Part shown: positions 1 to 12,663 of the stretch, piece by piece
How the letters are laid out: every line of letters starts with the position of its first letter
Position numbering within the stretch: the first letter of the stretch is position 1
Source: Aquanectria penicillioides
Lineage: Eukaryota > Ascomycota > Sordariomycetes > Hypocreales > Nectriaceae
DNA length: 64,000 nt
Reading direction: 5' to 3'
Assembly: GCA_003415625.1 (NCBI GenBank)
Contig: PYIU01000009.1
Coordinates: forward strand, 1,860,001-1,924,000
Position numbers and translations under genes: made by a program
The notes under the pieces: model-generated
The model's input: the letters and a program-made list of their open reading frames with translations, nothing else
Told to the model about the DNA's origin: nothing
Databases searched by the model: none

Positions 1-3000
1 TAAAGTATCTTTATAGCTATTATAGCTTGCTTTTAGATTAGATTCTTTATTTTTATTATATAGTTTATTAAATAGTATATAAGCACTATAATCTTTATTT
101 ATATATTAATAAATAATATATTATAGTTATACTAAAGGCTAGCTGCTATAGCTAAATTCTATCTATTTATTATAGTATAGTTATATTATAAGCATAAAAT
201 GCCTTAAGCTATATATATTATTTTCTCTATTAGATTCTATAGTATATTAAAGCAATAGAGATAGCGCTTTACTATTAGTTAGTTAAGGGAATACTTTAGG
301 TATATTGGGCTATATATATAAATCTATATGCTATTAGTATAGAAATTGGCCTCCTTTTTAAACTGCTCTACTAATAGGAGCCTTATTATTATTAAGTTTA
401 ATATACTAATATATATTAATCGCTTTAATGCCTTTAACTTAAAGAAGGCTATATTTAGTTATTATTGCTTTATTAATTAGAATTTATATCTATCTCTATC
501 TATTATTATAGGCTACTTTATATACCTCTATAAATATACTATTAATATAGTAAATAAGCCTCTTTTAGTCTTTCTTTTATATATTTACCTTTTCTTTTTG
601 TTTTTTATCTTTTTATATCTCTTTTAGCCCTATATATAAGCCTTTATTATTTACTATAATAGGTCTTAAGTCTGCATTTTTATATACCTAAAGAAGCCTA
701 TATAAATATAAAGCACTATATTTATTTATCTTTATAATGCTATAATAGTAATTAATATATCTAAATATAAATAGGTTCCCTATATTAATATAATACTAAA
801 AGAATAGGTGCATTTTATAGTAAAAAAAGGTTATTAAGCTAATAGAATTAAATATTATAAGCCTTAACCTTTTTATAGATTAATTTAAATCTTATAAAAA
901 CCACTCTATACTATTTAGATTATATAATTAATATATAGTAAGCTATAACTTAATTAAGTTTATAATATTATTTAGGTTTAATATAAATTAAATTGCTAAT
1001 ATATTATAGTAAATAAATAGTAATTTAATTCTTTTATATATTGCTAAATTTATCTCCTTTAATTTAGTTTAACTATATCTAAAGGCTATTAAATACTTAA
1101 GTAACTTCTTTACTTTTTTATTCTTTATATACCTTACTATTTTTAGTTTAACTTTAGCTGCCTTAAGCCTTATAGGCATAAGATTCTATATAATCTACTT
1201 AATTTACTTATAGTTATTTTTAGCTATATTAATTATACTTATTTTTCTATTCTTTAATTAAACCTTTATATTAAATACTAAAAATAAAAAGATATAGTAG
1301 CTTAAGAACTATTTACTATACTACTAAAGTATTGCTTGCACTTAAGGCTATAAGCCTATATTTTAAAGCTCTATTAGCTCTTTTTAAATTATATTATAAA
1401 ATGCTATACTAAAACTTAAACTTTTTAGCTTTATAATAGTCTCTTTACTATATTATAGGCTGCCTTTTCTATATAGAAATAGTATTAAAAACAATTTTAT
1501 AAAGAACTATATATTATTAAAGTTAATAAATATATTACTCTTTAGTATATAGATATATAGATATTACAATCTTTTTTGCTTAATATCTTTATTGCCTTTA
1601 CTATTTATTAATATATTTATAGTAAATTATAGTATTTTTATATTAAATAATTACTATTTAATATTTACTATAAACATTTCTAAAAATATAATTTTATTAA
1701 TTAATATTTTTAAGCTTAATATTTATATTTTATTATCTTTATTATTACTAAAGGTATAGTTCTTTTTAGCTTATTGCAATTAAGGTTGCTTTATTATTTA
1801 TATAATTTAATCTTAATCCCTTAAATCTTCTGCTATAGTATTTATATCTTAAGGCTCTTTATTTTTAATGCCTTAATTAATTAAAGGCATAAGCTATACT
1901 ATTTTAATTCTCTTTTTAGCAGTAAGTTCCTAATAGTCTATATACTAATAGAGTAACTTTAATATATTGCCTTTTGCTTTACTTTAGCTATATAGCTTAG
2001 CTTTATTAATATAGATATTTTAATAGTAGGGGTTATTTTACTTTAGCTATATTAATGCCCTTTTAACCTTATATCTTTATACTAATAGTAGCTTTATTAG
2101 ATCTTAAGGTACTAGCTTTTTATGCCTATACTAAAATATATAAATACTATTTAAAACCTTTAATAGTAAGTATAGTAAGACCTTTACTATAAGATTCTAT
2201 ATATTATTTAGAAATATAATAATATACCCTTTAATATAGTATATATAATTACTTTTTTACTTGCCTTTTTTAGTAATATATATCTTTATAATAAAACTAA
2301 ATAAAAAGTATATAGCAATTAGCTTTTTCTTAAAAATAGTTAATTCCTTTAGTTTATTTAGATATATATATTTATAATTTAAGCTTTTATATATAAAGGC
2401 CTTATTGCTAATTATTAGGGAAAATAGCATATAAATATAATTGCTATAGCACTATATATTTTAGTTAATTAAGTAGTATACTATATAATTAAAGGGATAC
2501 TATTAGAAAGCTTTCTTATAGACTGCAATTCAATCTTTTTAACTTATAGGCTATAAATTATATCTATTTATTTTACTATAATAGACCTTATATATTTATA
2601 TTAATAAAGTGTCTTTATTATAGAAGGCCTTATAAAAGGTAACTATAGTAAATACCTTTATTTTATTTAATATAAGTATATACTAAAAATAGCTTTTATT
2701 AATAGCTTTTAACTTATTAAAGTCTTCCTTAAGGCTATTTATTAATGCTTTAATAATTACTTACTATTAGTTAATACTATTAATTTACTTTATATATATT
2801 TACTTTACCTTTAGCTTTATATTATTACTTTAGCTTAGCCTTTTAATAGACTATTTATTAATGCCTTACTTACTATCTTTATTGCTATTCCTATAGTTTT
2901 TACTACTACTTATAGTAAAGGCTTAGCAATAAGTTTTATTATTATTAATACTTATTTTATTAGTAACTATAATAATATTCCTTACTATTTCTATACTTAA

Positions 3001-6000
3001 TTCTTTTACTTTAGGGCCTACTAAAGGGTCTTTATTATTTAAAGCCTTAATAGGGCATTCTTAAGCTTTATAGTAAACAATACTACTATTACTGCTCTAT
3101 AGTATAGGCAAAACTATATAATATTATAAAGCTTTTAGTTAATTAGCAATATATATGCCTATTTTACTTAATAAGCTTTTTTTATTTGCATTAACTTTAC
3201 TATTAATTTAAAAAATAGGTATTTATTTAAGCTATTATTATTTGCTCTTTATTAATACTTTTAGTGGCTTTATATCTATAGCTTATTTAAGTGGCTATAA
3301 ACTAAAAAGTATAAATTAAATCTTAACTTTAATCCTTTTATTAATAGGCTAAAGATACTATAAACTTAAAGGCAGTATTTATATACTTAAGGGTAGTATT
3401 TATAATGCATTTTATAATAACTATAAGCTATTAGCTATTATCTTTATAATATTGCTATAATTTAAAGCTTATCTTTTTCTACCTTTAAAATCTATACCTT
3501 TATTATTATTATAATATAAGCTCTAAAATATTATTAATATTATATTTTTAGTTATAGCTAATTATATACTTATTGCTAATAGTATATAAAAAATATACTT
3601 AAGATTTAAATAGCCTATTTCCTTACTTTTTTATCTTTTAAAAGGCCTAATTGCTTTTTTACTTATTATAGCCTACTACTCTATTAGGCTAATTCTATAT
3701 TTAGCTAAAATGCTACTAAAGTAAGAGAATATAAAGTAAGCTGCAATTAGTATTTTACTATATATACTATTGCTATTAAAGCTATATTAATGCCTAAATG
3801 CATTTTCTTTAGAGTTAATTTTATTATTTTTAATACTATTTAAAAATATTAGTATTAATGCAATAGCTTTATTATAAATAATATCTTTTTTATTAATATA
3901 GCTTTAACTTACTAAAGTATTAAAATTATCTATTAATTGGCTTTATTTACTATTACTTTAGGCTATTATAATAAAGGCAATTAATTATTTACTATTATAT
4001 ATTTTTAGCCTTAATAGCTTTTATTTTTAGCTTTTTATAACTATTTGCTATAATTAATAATTTATATAATACTATTACTATACTTCTATTTTATTCCTTT
4101 AGTAGCTTTTTCTTACTATAATGCTTTGCACTTTAATAAGGATATTCTCTATATACTTTTAGGGCAACTTAACCCTTTTAATAGCTTGCTAATATAACCT
4201 CTTTAGTACCCTAAATAATACCTTATAAATAGCTATTAACTGCAAGCTGCAATAACTTTAATACCTTAGCTTTTTAAAGTTTAGCTTAAATATTTAATAT
4301 CTTTACTACCCTTATTGCTATAGTATTTATTATAACTATATATAAAAAACACCTATAAAATATATATATTTTCCTAAAAAACTTTTTTAATTTATTTTAG
4401 TATATAGTTTTAAGATATCTTTAAATAGCTTAATCCTATTAATACTGCATTTATATAAATATATTAAATATAACTTTATATATTAGCAACTTTACTATAA
4501 TTATAATAGAATAAACATTCTATTTTATAATTTTATTTTTTATTTATATTGCTTTCTTTATATTTAGCCTTTCCTAAACCTATAATAGCATTAAAAGCTT
4601 AAGCTATAAAGCGCTCTTTATAGATATTGCTATTAAAGTTTAATCTTTATTTATTATAAGCTTTTTAACCTTAATATCTTTTAGCTTTAGTAATTGCATT
4701 TAGTTTACTTATACAATTATAATATAGTTTAGATTTTCTATAAAAGTAGGTTATTTCCTTTAGGGAAAGTCTATAATATTGTAACTTACTCTTTTTCTTT
4801 ATTTTTTTTTACCTTTATAAAATGTTTTTTACTAAAGGAAAAGGTTCTATTATTTTAAATGCTAAAATGCCTTTAATATTTACTTAAAGCTTAAGTAGTA
4901 ATATAATTATATATTTCTTTATAAAGCCCTATATATTAATTTAATTTACTTTTCCTTTTTAGTATTATATAAAGGGTCTTAATGCTAAAACTATTAAAAA
5001 AGTATACTTTATGCTCTTTATTTAGCTGCTTACCCTATAGTATATTGCACTTAAAGCAAGTAATAATTAAAATAGATCTACTAAAGCAATTCTTTTTAGC
5101 ATTAATCTTTCTATTTATAATTAAATAAGCTTCTTTACTTTAAACTTTATTGCATTAACTATAGTATAGATAGATACTAATATCTAATAAGTAGTTAAAT
5201 AAATAGTTTTAGATATATAGCTATATACATTTATATACCTTAATTTAAAAAATTAAATAAATAAATAGCCTTAAAGAAAAAGTAAGTAAAATTATTAATT
5301 ATATTATTCTTACTATTATTATTTATAATTATTTATATTAACTATAGGTTATTACCTTTTGACTTTCTTTATAATAGATATTAACTATTATTAGCATTAA
5401 AATATATTTCTTTTTTATATTTAATCTATTTTCTATTATACCTCTTTTTATAAGCCTAATAGGCTCTATTCTTTATATAGGCTAAATTGGCCTAAAAAAG
5501 AATATTAAGCTATTCCTTAATAATAACTAATTGCAATACTATACCTTTATCTAACTATTATTTTATATTACTTTTAGATTGCTAAATAAAATGCCTTATT
5601 AAGGCTATTATCTCTTTATAGTCTTTATTATCTTCTCTATCTATAAATAGCCTTAGTCTATTCTATATAGTAAGATAATTAATAAGCCTAAATCTATTTT
5701 TACTTTAAAAGCATTATTTTCTTGCTTTAAGTATATTATTAGCCTTTTAGATTATAATATTATAATAAATCTACTAATACTAAAGCAAGATTATATCTTT
5801 ATTATTATACTAAACTTTTAGTCTTTTTTAAAGAGGGGTCTGCCTAATACTATATTTACTAGCCCTATTACTTTAGGTTTTAGTATAGCTAGCTTAAATT
5901 TATTTTATAGAAAGATTATATTTAAATTCCTATTGCTATTAAAGAAATTATTTAAGTAAATAGTATTAAGTAAAAAAGAGTTATTTCTTAATGCTTTTAT

Positions 6001-6540
6001 TATACTATTTAAATAACCTTACTCTATATTATTAAATAATATATATACTTCTTAATTTAAGCTACCTTTATTTAATATAAAATCTACCTTTAGTCTTACT
6101 TTAGCTTTATTAAATAATATAAATAAGCTATAGAGGCCTAATAATTTTAGTAATAGATCCTTTAATGCTACTATCCCTATAATAAATATAATTAATTAAA
6201 ACTTTTGCAATTATAAGTGCAAATAACTACTATATAATCTTTACTTTATTTATATAAAGCAATTCTTTATTTATCTATATACTATATTTATTATAGTATT
6301 TTAATATTAATGTAATATTAATTAAAATTAAATTACCTTTTTATAGCCATTTAAAAGATATATTCTCTATATTCCCTTTTGCTTCTATCTATAGATAGAA
6401 TATAGTATGTAATCTTAAAGCCCTATATAATAAATCCAATTGCCCTTTAGCCTTATGGCTAATCTTTATGCCTTTAACCCTATTGTTTTAAAAGGCTTAA
6501 ATGATAAAATAGTGCATTAGGCTGCCTTTTTTAATTTTCT
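1..6540. repeat. Unidentified RIP-degenerate DNA, left flank
   Basis: No start-to-stop gene survives. On the minus strand several stretches (about 1,180-1,450, 1,900-2,700 and 5,400-6,197) keep one frame over hundreds of bases if TAA/TAG are read as former Gln/Trp codons, so this looks like the debris of one or more transposon proteins. I could not assign a family and I did not find these stretches elsewhere in the window. I see no RNA gene here. Confidence 0.5.
5400..6197 (-). pseudogene. RIP-killed coding remnant, family unknown
   Basis: Read on the minus strand from 6,197 down to 5,400, one frame covers about 266 codons. It is broken many times by TAA/TAG, and not by frameshifts that I could see. 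The C-terminal third is rich in charged residues, for example DREDNKDYKEIIALIRHFI followed by repeated K/R-Y-K patterns, which looks like real protein and not random AT-rich translation. I do not recognise the family. A transposase or other mobile-element protein is the likeliest source because the DNA was exposed to RIP, which acts on duplicated sequence. No partner copy is visible in the window. Confidence 0.35.
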
Positions 6541-6544
6541 TGTA

Positions 6545-6652
6545 TAAATATTAATTGCTATTTCTATTACTATTTTATATTAATTATATATAGCTAAAAA
6601 TAATAACTATAATAATAATAATAATAATTATAACTATAAATTATAATATTAA
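6545..6652 (-). repeat. Repeat E, short inverted remnant
   Basis: About 110 bp just upstream of LINE copy A matches the inverted form of repeat E seen at 28,985-29,100 (same attgctatt...attatatatagc stretch followed by a taa/ata microsatellite). It shows that copies A and B shared the arrangement inverted E, then LINE, then direct E, most of the left arm having been lost in A. Confidence 0.6.
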
Positions 6653-6659
6653 TAAATAA

Positions 6660-8020
6660 CTTTACCTTTAAACTTATAACTGCTTATAGCTATTTTAAAC
6701 TACCTTTAAAATATCTAAAACTACAATTAATTAATTCCTTATATTAGGCTACTCTTAAATATAATAGTGCATTAAGAGTATAATACTAATACTATAGCCC
6801 TTTTAATAGTTATTAATTTAAGAAAATATAGCATTAAAAATAGCTAATATAATCCCCTTTTTACTATTAATTAATATAATAGTATACCTAAAATAGATAA
6901 AGTAATAAAAGCTAATAAAAGCTTTATAATTAATAAAGATAAAGAAGTCTATAAAGCTATTATTAAGATTATTCTATTTTATTTTCTTAAAGTAATTTAA
7001 AAGGTATTTTAAATCTATATTAATATATATAAAATGCACTTTTACTCTCTCTTTAAGATTAATATAACCTCTAAAGAAAGATTTATTAATAAAATTACTA
7101 TTACTATAATAATTACTATTATTATAGCAATAATAGCTATTTTAGTTAATTTAAGCTTCTTTTCTTTTTAGCTAATATAATAGTTTTATATATTAATTCT
7201 TTTATATAGCTTTATATTTATAAATACTAAAATTAATAAATATATAATATATAGCTATATTAAATATAAAGTTACTATTTATATTAAAAATACCCTTAAG
7301 GATATTAAAAACTGCATTTTAATAAAAACTATATAAATAGTAAATTAAGCCTATAGTAACTTTTATATAATTATAGTATATTATCTCTTTAATAGAGATA
7401 TAATTCTTACTTTTTTTATTTTAAAATAGACTAAAGCCTTTTATAAAAAAGAATAAATAGCTATTATATTTAAAAATAATGCTTTTTTAATTCTTTTAAT
7501 CTTTATTATTTTAATAAAAAGAATTTAAATTAAATTTATTTTTAATAATATAAATAAACTTATTAAAACTATTAATAATACTAATACCTTAAGAGTTAAT
7601 AAAGTAAAGTCTATTTAAGCTTAAAATAGTACTATAATAAAAATAAACTTAATTCTTTATATTTTATTAATTAAAAAGGCTAATAGCCTATATAATAATA
7701 GACTACTTTTTAATGCTAAACTTTATAATTATAAACTTTTTAATAAAGAACTAAAATCTATTTAATACTTTTAATACTATAAGTATAGCTATATTATAAA
7801 AAACTATTAATTTACTTTAATCTATAGCTAATATAGTAGTTTAATATATAATAATTGCATTATTAAAAAGGGAAAAATCCTTTATTGCTATACTTTATAT
7901 TATAAAGATTATTTAGCCTAAAGCTATATTTATTTTATAGTAAAAAAGCATTAAATCTATATAAAAGAAAAATACTATAAATAATTAATAAAATATAAAA
8001 AATGCATTTTAATATAATAA
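6660..8020 (+). pseudogene. LINE copy A ORF1 remnant (zinc-knuckle protein)
   Basis: Degenerate nucleic-acid-binding first ORF of the LINE, equivalent to 30,703-32,060 in copy B. The recognisable part is the zinc-knuckle array near 7,760-7,950, where Cys and His codons appear as Tyr codons (TGY to TAY, CAY to TAY). Many TAA/TAG codons interrupt it. Exact ends cannot be set because the start codon and stop are not preserved. Confidence 0.55.
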
Positions 8021-9718
8021 AATATTCTCTATATATAATAAAATAGCTTTTTTAAAAACTCTTTTTTTATAGCTTTTCTTTTTATTAAAAAATTAATTAA
8101 CCTTTAGGCTTTATAAATAAATAATACTATATTTTATTTAATACTTTCCTTTTCTTTAATATTTATACTTTATTATTACTATTTATTAAATTAACTCTTT
8201 TATTTATATTTAATTAATATAAATTCTATTTTAAAATATATATTATTACTTTAAATTAATCTATTAAGCGCTATATCTTTATAATAAATATAATACAATT
8301 ATACTTTTAAAATTAACTAAAAACTAAAGGATTAATACTTTAGTAAACCTTAAAAGATTAAACTATACTATAATTTATTACTTAAGCTATATAGCTCTTT
8401 ATATATATAAATAATATAAACTAAAAACTTAAATCTATTAGGCTAAAGAAAATTAAATTAATATTAATTTTAAGTATTACTATATAAAAATAATTATAGT
8501 ATATAACCCTTTAAAAGGTAAAGAAAACTTAAAAGTAATATATACTTTAGCTAGCTTTATTTTAGCCCTTTAAATAATTATAGTTAAAGACTTTAATTTA
8601 TATTATTTAATTTAAGACTATTATAATAAAACTACTTTATATAGCTTAATCTTTTTAATAGAGATATAAAAGCTAAATATAGCTTTAATAACCCTTTATA
8701 AAATAGTAATTTAAAAAATAAGCAATATTAAAAATAGCACTTTTAATTTAATTTAAGCCTTAAAGAATAGCTATATTATTTATTTAAGCCTTAATTATAA
8801 TTTAAATAGCTTTAATTATATCTTATAGTAAATATATATTAAGCCCTTTATAGATATATTGCCTTTCTTTCTATTAAACCTTTAGCTTATAGCATTTAAT
8901 TAATATATAATAAACCTTAAAAAGGCTAAACTTAAAGTATAAATTACTTTTTATTAGACTTTTAATAAAATAATCTTTATATAATAATTAAAATAAATAG
9001 TTAAATAGCTAACTTAAAGATTATATTAAATTGCTTAATATATTACTTTAATATAAAAGTAATTTAAGCCTAATTGCAATAATGAATAGAATTAATCTAT
9101 TATAAAGGCTATTTATTAACTTAAATAAGCATAAAGATATATATAATATAATAGTATAGTAGTTAATTAACTAAAACTATAAAAAGTAAGCAATAAATAA
9201 AAAGCTTATATAGCTAAAGTTAAATAAATAGCTTAATATAATACTTTATTTAAAGCTAAAATAAAAAAAGATATAAATAGCTAAAAGAAACTTTAAAATT
9301 TAAAAAAATAAATATAACTTTAAAGTAATATTGCTTTAGCTTTATTATAGCTTCTTTTTTTTAATTGCTTTAAGTAAGATTTTTTAGCTATAAGCTATAT
9401 TAAAAAGGCAATTATATTAATAAAATGCTTCTTTTTTAAACTTTAGGTAAATAATTAAAATATTAAGCCTATTATAATAAACCTTATAATATAATTTATA
9501 GGTATAAATTAAATGCTATAAAATATTAAGGACTTAATATAAAACTATATTAAACTTTATAAATTAATACACTTACTTTTTAAAATCTAATTATAAAAAG
9601 CTTTTAGTAGCAATAGATTCCCTACTAGCTTTCTTAAAGTATATAGTAAGCCCTTTCTAAAAGCCCTTATTACTATTATTAATATAAGTATTGCATTTAA
9701 GCACTTTTTGCACTATTT

Positions 9719-9864
9719 TATAAAGAGATAGAGTGGCATGCCCACTTAACTAATAGACCTAAAAGATCAAGCAATTTAGGCATAACATGCTGGAATTATG
9801 CCACACAACTGTATATAAGGCATCTAGTTGTCGCACATTTGTGCGCGCCAGCGCTATCCTTATA
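9719..9864. repeat. Left LTR of the miniature element
   Basis: 146 bp, notably less RIP-mutated than its partner: it keeps GCATGCCCAC, ATTATGCCACAC and GTGCGCGCCAGCGC. It contains a TATA-like element TATATAA at 9,812-9,818, the position expected for an LTR promoter. Confidence 0.85.
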
Positions 9865-10139
9865 ATTATCCCCCCTTAATAGCAGTGCGTCTTAAGCTAT
9901 AATGCTATATTATAGGGCCAAGCTACCCCTTCTATAACCTTTCTAATGCACACTTAAGGAAGCTAGGGTTTAGGATAAATGCCTATAGGCTAGCTTTATA
10001 GTATATATTAACTTAAGTAGGCCAGTCCTTTATGCCTAAGGATATACAATAGATATTAACCCTTAAGGCTTAATTGCAGCAAGCAACTGCATACTTGCCT
10101 TATAAGCCTAATATAAGTATATAGTTAGGCACTCTATTT

Positions 10140-10205
10140 GTTTTGCCTTATAGGTAGGATTTGAACTTATAACTTTATATAGCTAAAAGACCTATATTAT
10201 ACCTA
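10140..10205 (-). other. tRNA-like segment in the miniature element
   Basis: On the minus strand the interior carries a tRNA T-arm-like stretch: a box B match AGTTCAAATCC (complement of 10,157-10,167), followed by a 3' strand CCTAC that could pair with the 5' side if RIP changes are reversed. A box A and anticodon arm can only be guessed and the full cloverleaf does not fold by hand. It may be a captured tRNA fragment or chance. Confidence 0.3.
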
Positions 10206-10211
10206 AATAAT

Positions 10212-10357
10212 TGTAAAGAGGTAAGGTGGTATGCCTACTTAATTAATAGACCTAAAAGATTAAGCAATTTAGGCATAATATACTAGAATTGTACTATATA
10301 ACTATATATAAGGCGCCTGGTTATTATATATTTATGCGCGCTAGTGCTATTTTTATA
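10212..10357. repeat. Right LTR of the miniature element
   Basis: 146 bp, aligning base for base with the left LTR. Most differences are C to T here, but a few sites (GGCGCCTGG against GGCATCTAG) are better preserved in this copy, so the ancestor is a mosaic of both. Confidence 0.85.
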
Positions 10358-11744
10358 TATTTCTACTATATAACTGCTATTATTATTTTTAAATTAAATA
10401 AAATAATAGCCTAAAAATGTATAGTATTTAAATAAAGATCTATCTCCCTTTTTAGTATTATTAATAAAGTAAAAGAATTAATAATAACTTAATAAATAGT
10501 AATAGTAGTTAAGAACTTAAATATACTTTTTAATAATTAAATAAAAAATAGGCCTTAAAGGTTTATTAAGCTTGCCCTTATAGTTATAGTAAAAGCAATA
10601 TATATAATATAGGCCTATAGTAAAATAGTATAGCTTCTTTAATTAAACTTTATTATAGCCTTTAATTTAATTAACTATAAAAGGTTTATTACTACTCTTT
10701 ATAATTAAAGCTATTTATAATAATTATTAATTTAGCTTTTTAACTATTTATTTAAATATTTAATATATCTTTAGTTTAATAGTAAGTCCTTTAAACTTTA
10801 TAGTATTAAAGCTAAAGTTCTATAAAGATTATTATTTTTCTTTATTTTCTTTATTTTATTTATATTAAGGCTTTATATAGTATTTAATAAAGTCCTTAAA
10901 ATTATAGTAATTAAATTTATTAATAATATAAATATATTTATAGTTAAAAAAGATATAATAAAGGCTTAAGCCTAACTTAAAGCTATATAAATAGTATATA
11001 TATTTTAGGCCTTTATTAATAGTATAACCTTTAAGCCTATTAAGGCTTAATTTTTTTATTTTTTTTATTAATATTAAAGGCATTAAATTTAATTAACTTT
11101 TATCTATAATATAATTTAACTATAAAAATTATACTATTTCTTTAAATTATAGCTATATAAAAAGCTATTTTAGGGCCTATATATCTTTAAGCTTAAAGGA
11201 AAACTTAAGCACTAAAGGCAGGCCCTTATTGCCTTTATAGTAAGTATATAGAAAGTAAACCTTAAAGCTGCCTATATAATATATATATATATAATTAAAT
11301 ATATAATTGCCTATAGTATTAATATATACTATTCTTTAATAAAAAAGGGCAATAATTTAAAAGGAATTATTAAAGCTTTATTAATTAAATAGATTTAAGC
11401 CCTTTATATTATTAAAAAAAGCTATAAAGCTACTTTAATTAAACTATTAAAAAGTAAGCTTAAAATCTTTTTATTAAATATATATTTTAATAAATAATTT
11501 ATTTAATTTTAAGGTTAATTTTAAATTTAAAGTATTAAAAGATATATTTTTTTTTATAATTATATTAATAATATATTAAATTTATTATTATTATTATAAT
11601 AGCTTTTAATATAAATTAATATTAAAATATAAAAAGTAATTTATTAATTAACTTTTTAATAAAAAATATATAAAAAACTAAAAATTAATTAAAAATTAAA
11701 TATTAATTAATTAAAAATATTAATAAAAATATATTAAATATAAG

Positions 11745-12295
11745 TTTTATAAATAATATATTAATAATAAAATAAAAATAGCTAAAATCTTTTTACTTTT
11801 TTTAAAAAAAAACTATTTATTTATATAAAGAATTTAAAAAATATAAAAGCTTTTTATTTATTTAAATATAAATAAAATATATTAAACTTTAAGGTTTTCT
11901 TTTTTAAAGAAAGATCCTTAAGGTAAGTATACTTTAGTGCTAATATAAAAATGCTATTAAAATAGTTAGCTATATTATATTATATTATTTATTTTACTTA
12001 AGCTAAAAGGAAACTTTATTTAATTTACTTTATAATTTCTTTAAGCTTAAATAATATTTATTTAAAGCTTAAACTATATATTGCTTTATTAAATAGCTAG
12101 CCTATTTATATATTATATTATATTATAAGTTAGCTATTAAGCTATATTTAGTTTAGAAGATGCCTACTTTTATATTGCCTTTACCTTTTAATAACTTTTT
12201 TATTTAAGCGCTTTAATCCCTCTATTAAAAGAGAAGTTAATGCATTTAAAAAAACCCCCTTTAAAAAAAAGAAAAAACCAGTCTATTATATAAAT
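11745..12295 (+). repeat. Repeat E, LINE-proximal part, direct copy
   Basis: Follows LINE copy A without a break. The same stretch occurs at 35,145-35,710 and 50,412-50,960 (direct) and at 13,680-14,222 and 30,140-30,700 (inverted). Here it joins directly to the E tail at about 12,297, lacking the roughly 1.3-kb middle part present at 35,710-36,985. Confidence 0.7.
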
Positions 12296-12296
12296 A

Positions 12297-12622
12297 CTAG
12301 CAGCTAGCTAGCCGCTAGCCAATAGTGCTAAAATAGCGCCTTACTTCTTATAATAGGCCTATAATATAGGCAATTTAAGCCTATTATAGGCCTTACTTTT
12401 ACTTTACTTATTAACTCTATAATTAAATAAATAGAATATTTTAATAATAGTATTAAACTAACTTTTAATTTAATACTTCCTTATAGAAGACCTATATTAA
12501 GTTTAATATTATATTAAATAAAGGTTTTTATTCTATTAATATAGTTTTTTCCTTTATTTATATAGTATAAAAGCACTATTTACTTTATAGGTCTATAAAG
12601 TATTAATAAATAATTATAATAA
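12297..12622 (+). repeat. Repeat E tail, direct copy
   Basis: About 325 bp beginning with AGCTAGCTAGC and ending ...CTATAAAGTATTAATAAATAA. Further copies are at 16,546-16,866 (inverted), 36,985-37,305 and 51,785-52,118. The AATA-rich end and the 5'-truncated form at 16,546-17,015 suggest the 3' end of a non-LTR element more than an LTR. Confidence 0.65.

Positions 12623-12624
<2 letters not shown>

Positions 12625-12663
<39 letters not shown>

Larger units (their letters stand above)
9719..10357. mobile_element. TRIM-like miniature LTR element, nested in LINE A
   Basis: A 639-bp insertion with two direct terminal repeats of exactly 146 bp (9,719-9,864 and 10,212-10,357) and a 347-bp interior without coding capacity. 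It is flanked by the 5-bp target duplication TATTT (9,714-9,718 and 10,358-10,362). LINE copies B (about 33,765) and C (about 49,030) have the uninterrupted site, so both borders are exact. The right LTR still starts TGTAAAGAG; the left start TATAAAGAG fits TG to TA by RIP, and both end ATA (probably once ACA). This architecture is that of terminal-repeat retrotransposons in miniature, which must use another element's proteins. No clear primer-binding site or polypurine tract could be named. Confidence 0.85.
8290..11600 (+). pseudogene. LINE copy A ORF2 remnant (endonuclease-RT)
   Basis: APE-type endonuclease followed by reverse transcriptase. Seen in translation with TAA/TAG read as Gln/Trp: the IIIVYNPLKG block near 8,490, KDFNLYY at 8,589, the RT palm motif AFNLIN (from AFDLVN) near 10,655-10,675, and FINN (from FVDD) at 10,916-10,927. 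The frame is cut by the 644-bp insertion that includes the target duplication at 9,714-10,362, so this copy is doubly dead. A 72-codon frame on the opposite strand at 10,865-11,083 is antisense to RT motif C and is not a gene. Confidence 0.7.
6655..11745 (+). mobile_element. Tad1-like LINE copy A, RIP-inactivated
   Basis: First of three colinear copies of a non-LTR retrotransposon. Removing the nested insertion at 9,719-10,362 leaves about 4.44 kb, the same length as copies B and C. ORF1 zinc-knuckle remnants lie near 7,750-7,950, the endonuclease block (KDFNLYY, from GDFNLHH) at 8,589, and the reverse transcriptase in the right half with FINN (from FVDD) at 10,916. Direct flanks are inverted E on the left and direct E on the right. 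Assignment to the Tad1 clade rests on the order zinc knuckle, endonuclease, RT and on the C-terminal RT region; a database search is needed to confirm the clade. Confidence 0.8.

Noticed and set aside
10865..11083. 72-codon minus-strand reading frame in LINE copy A, with a similar one at 49,537-49,755
   Set aside because: They are paralogous, but lie exactly antisense to the RT motif C region of the LINE, where the sense frame gives FINN (from FVDD). They stay open because RIP stops arise mainly in the sense frame. Not a conserved gene.
12297..12622. E tail read as a solo LTR
   Set aside because: The unit recurs at similar length, but the copies share further upstream sequence, one is 5'-truncated (16,546-17,015) and the end is an AATA-rich tail, which fits a non-LTR 3' end better. 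No TG...CA ends or 5-bp duplication seen.
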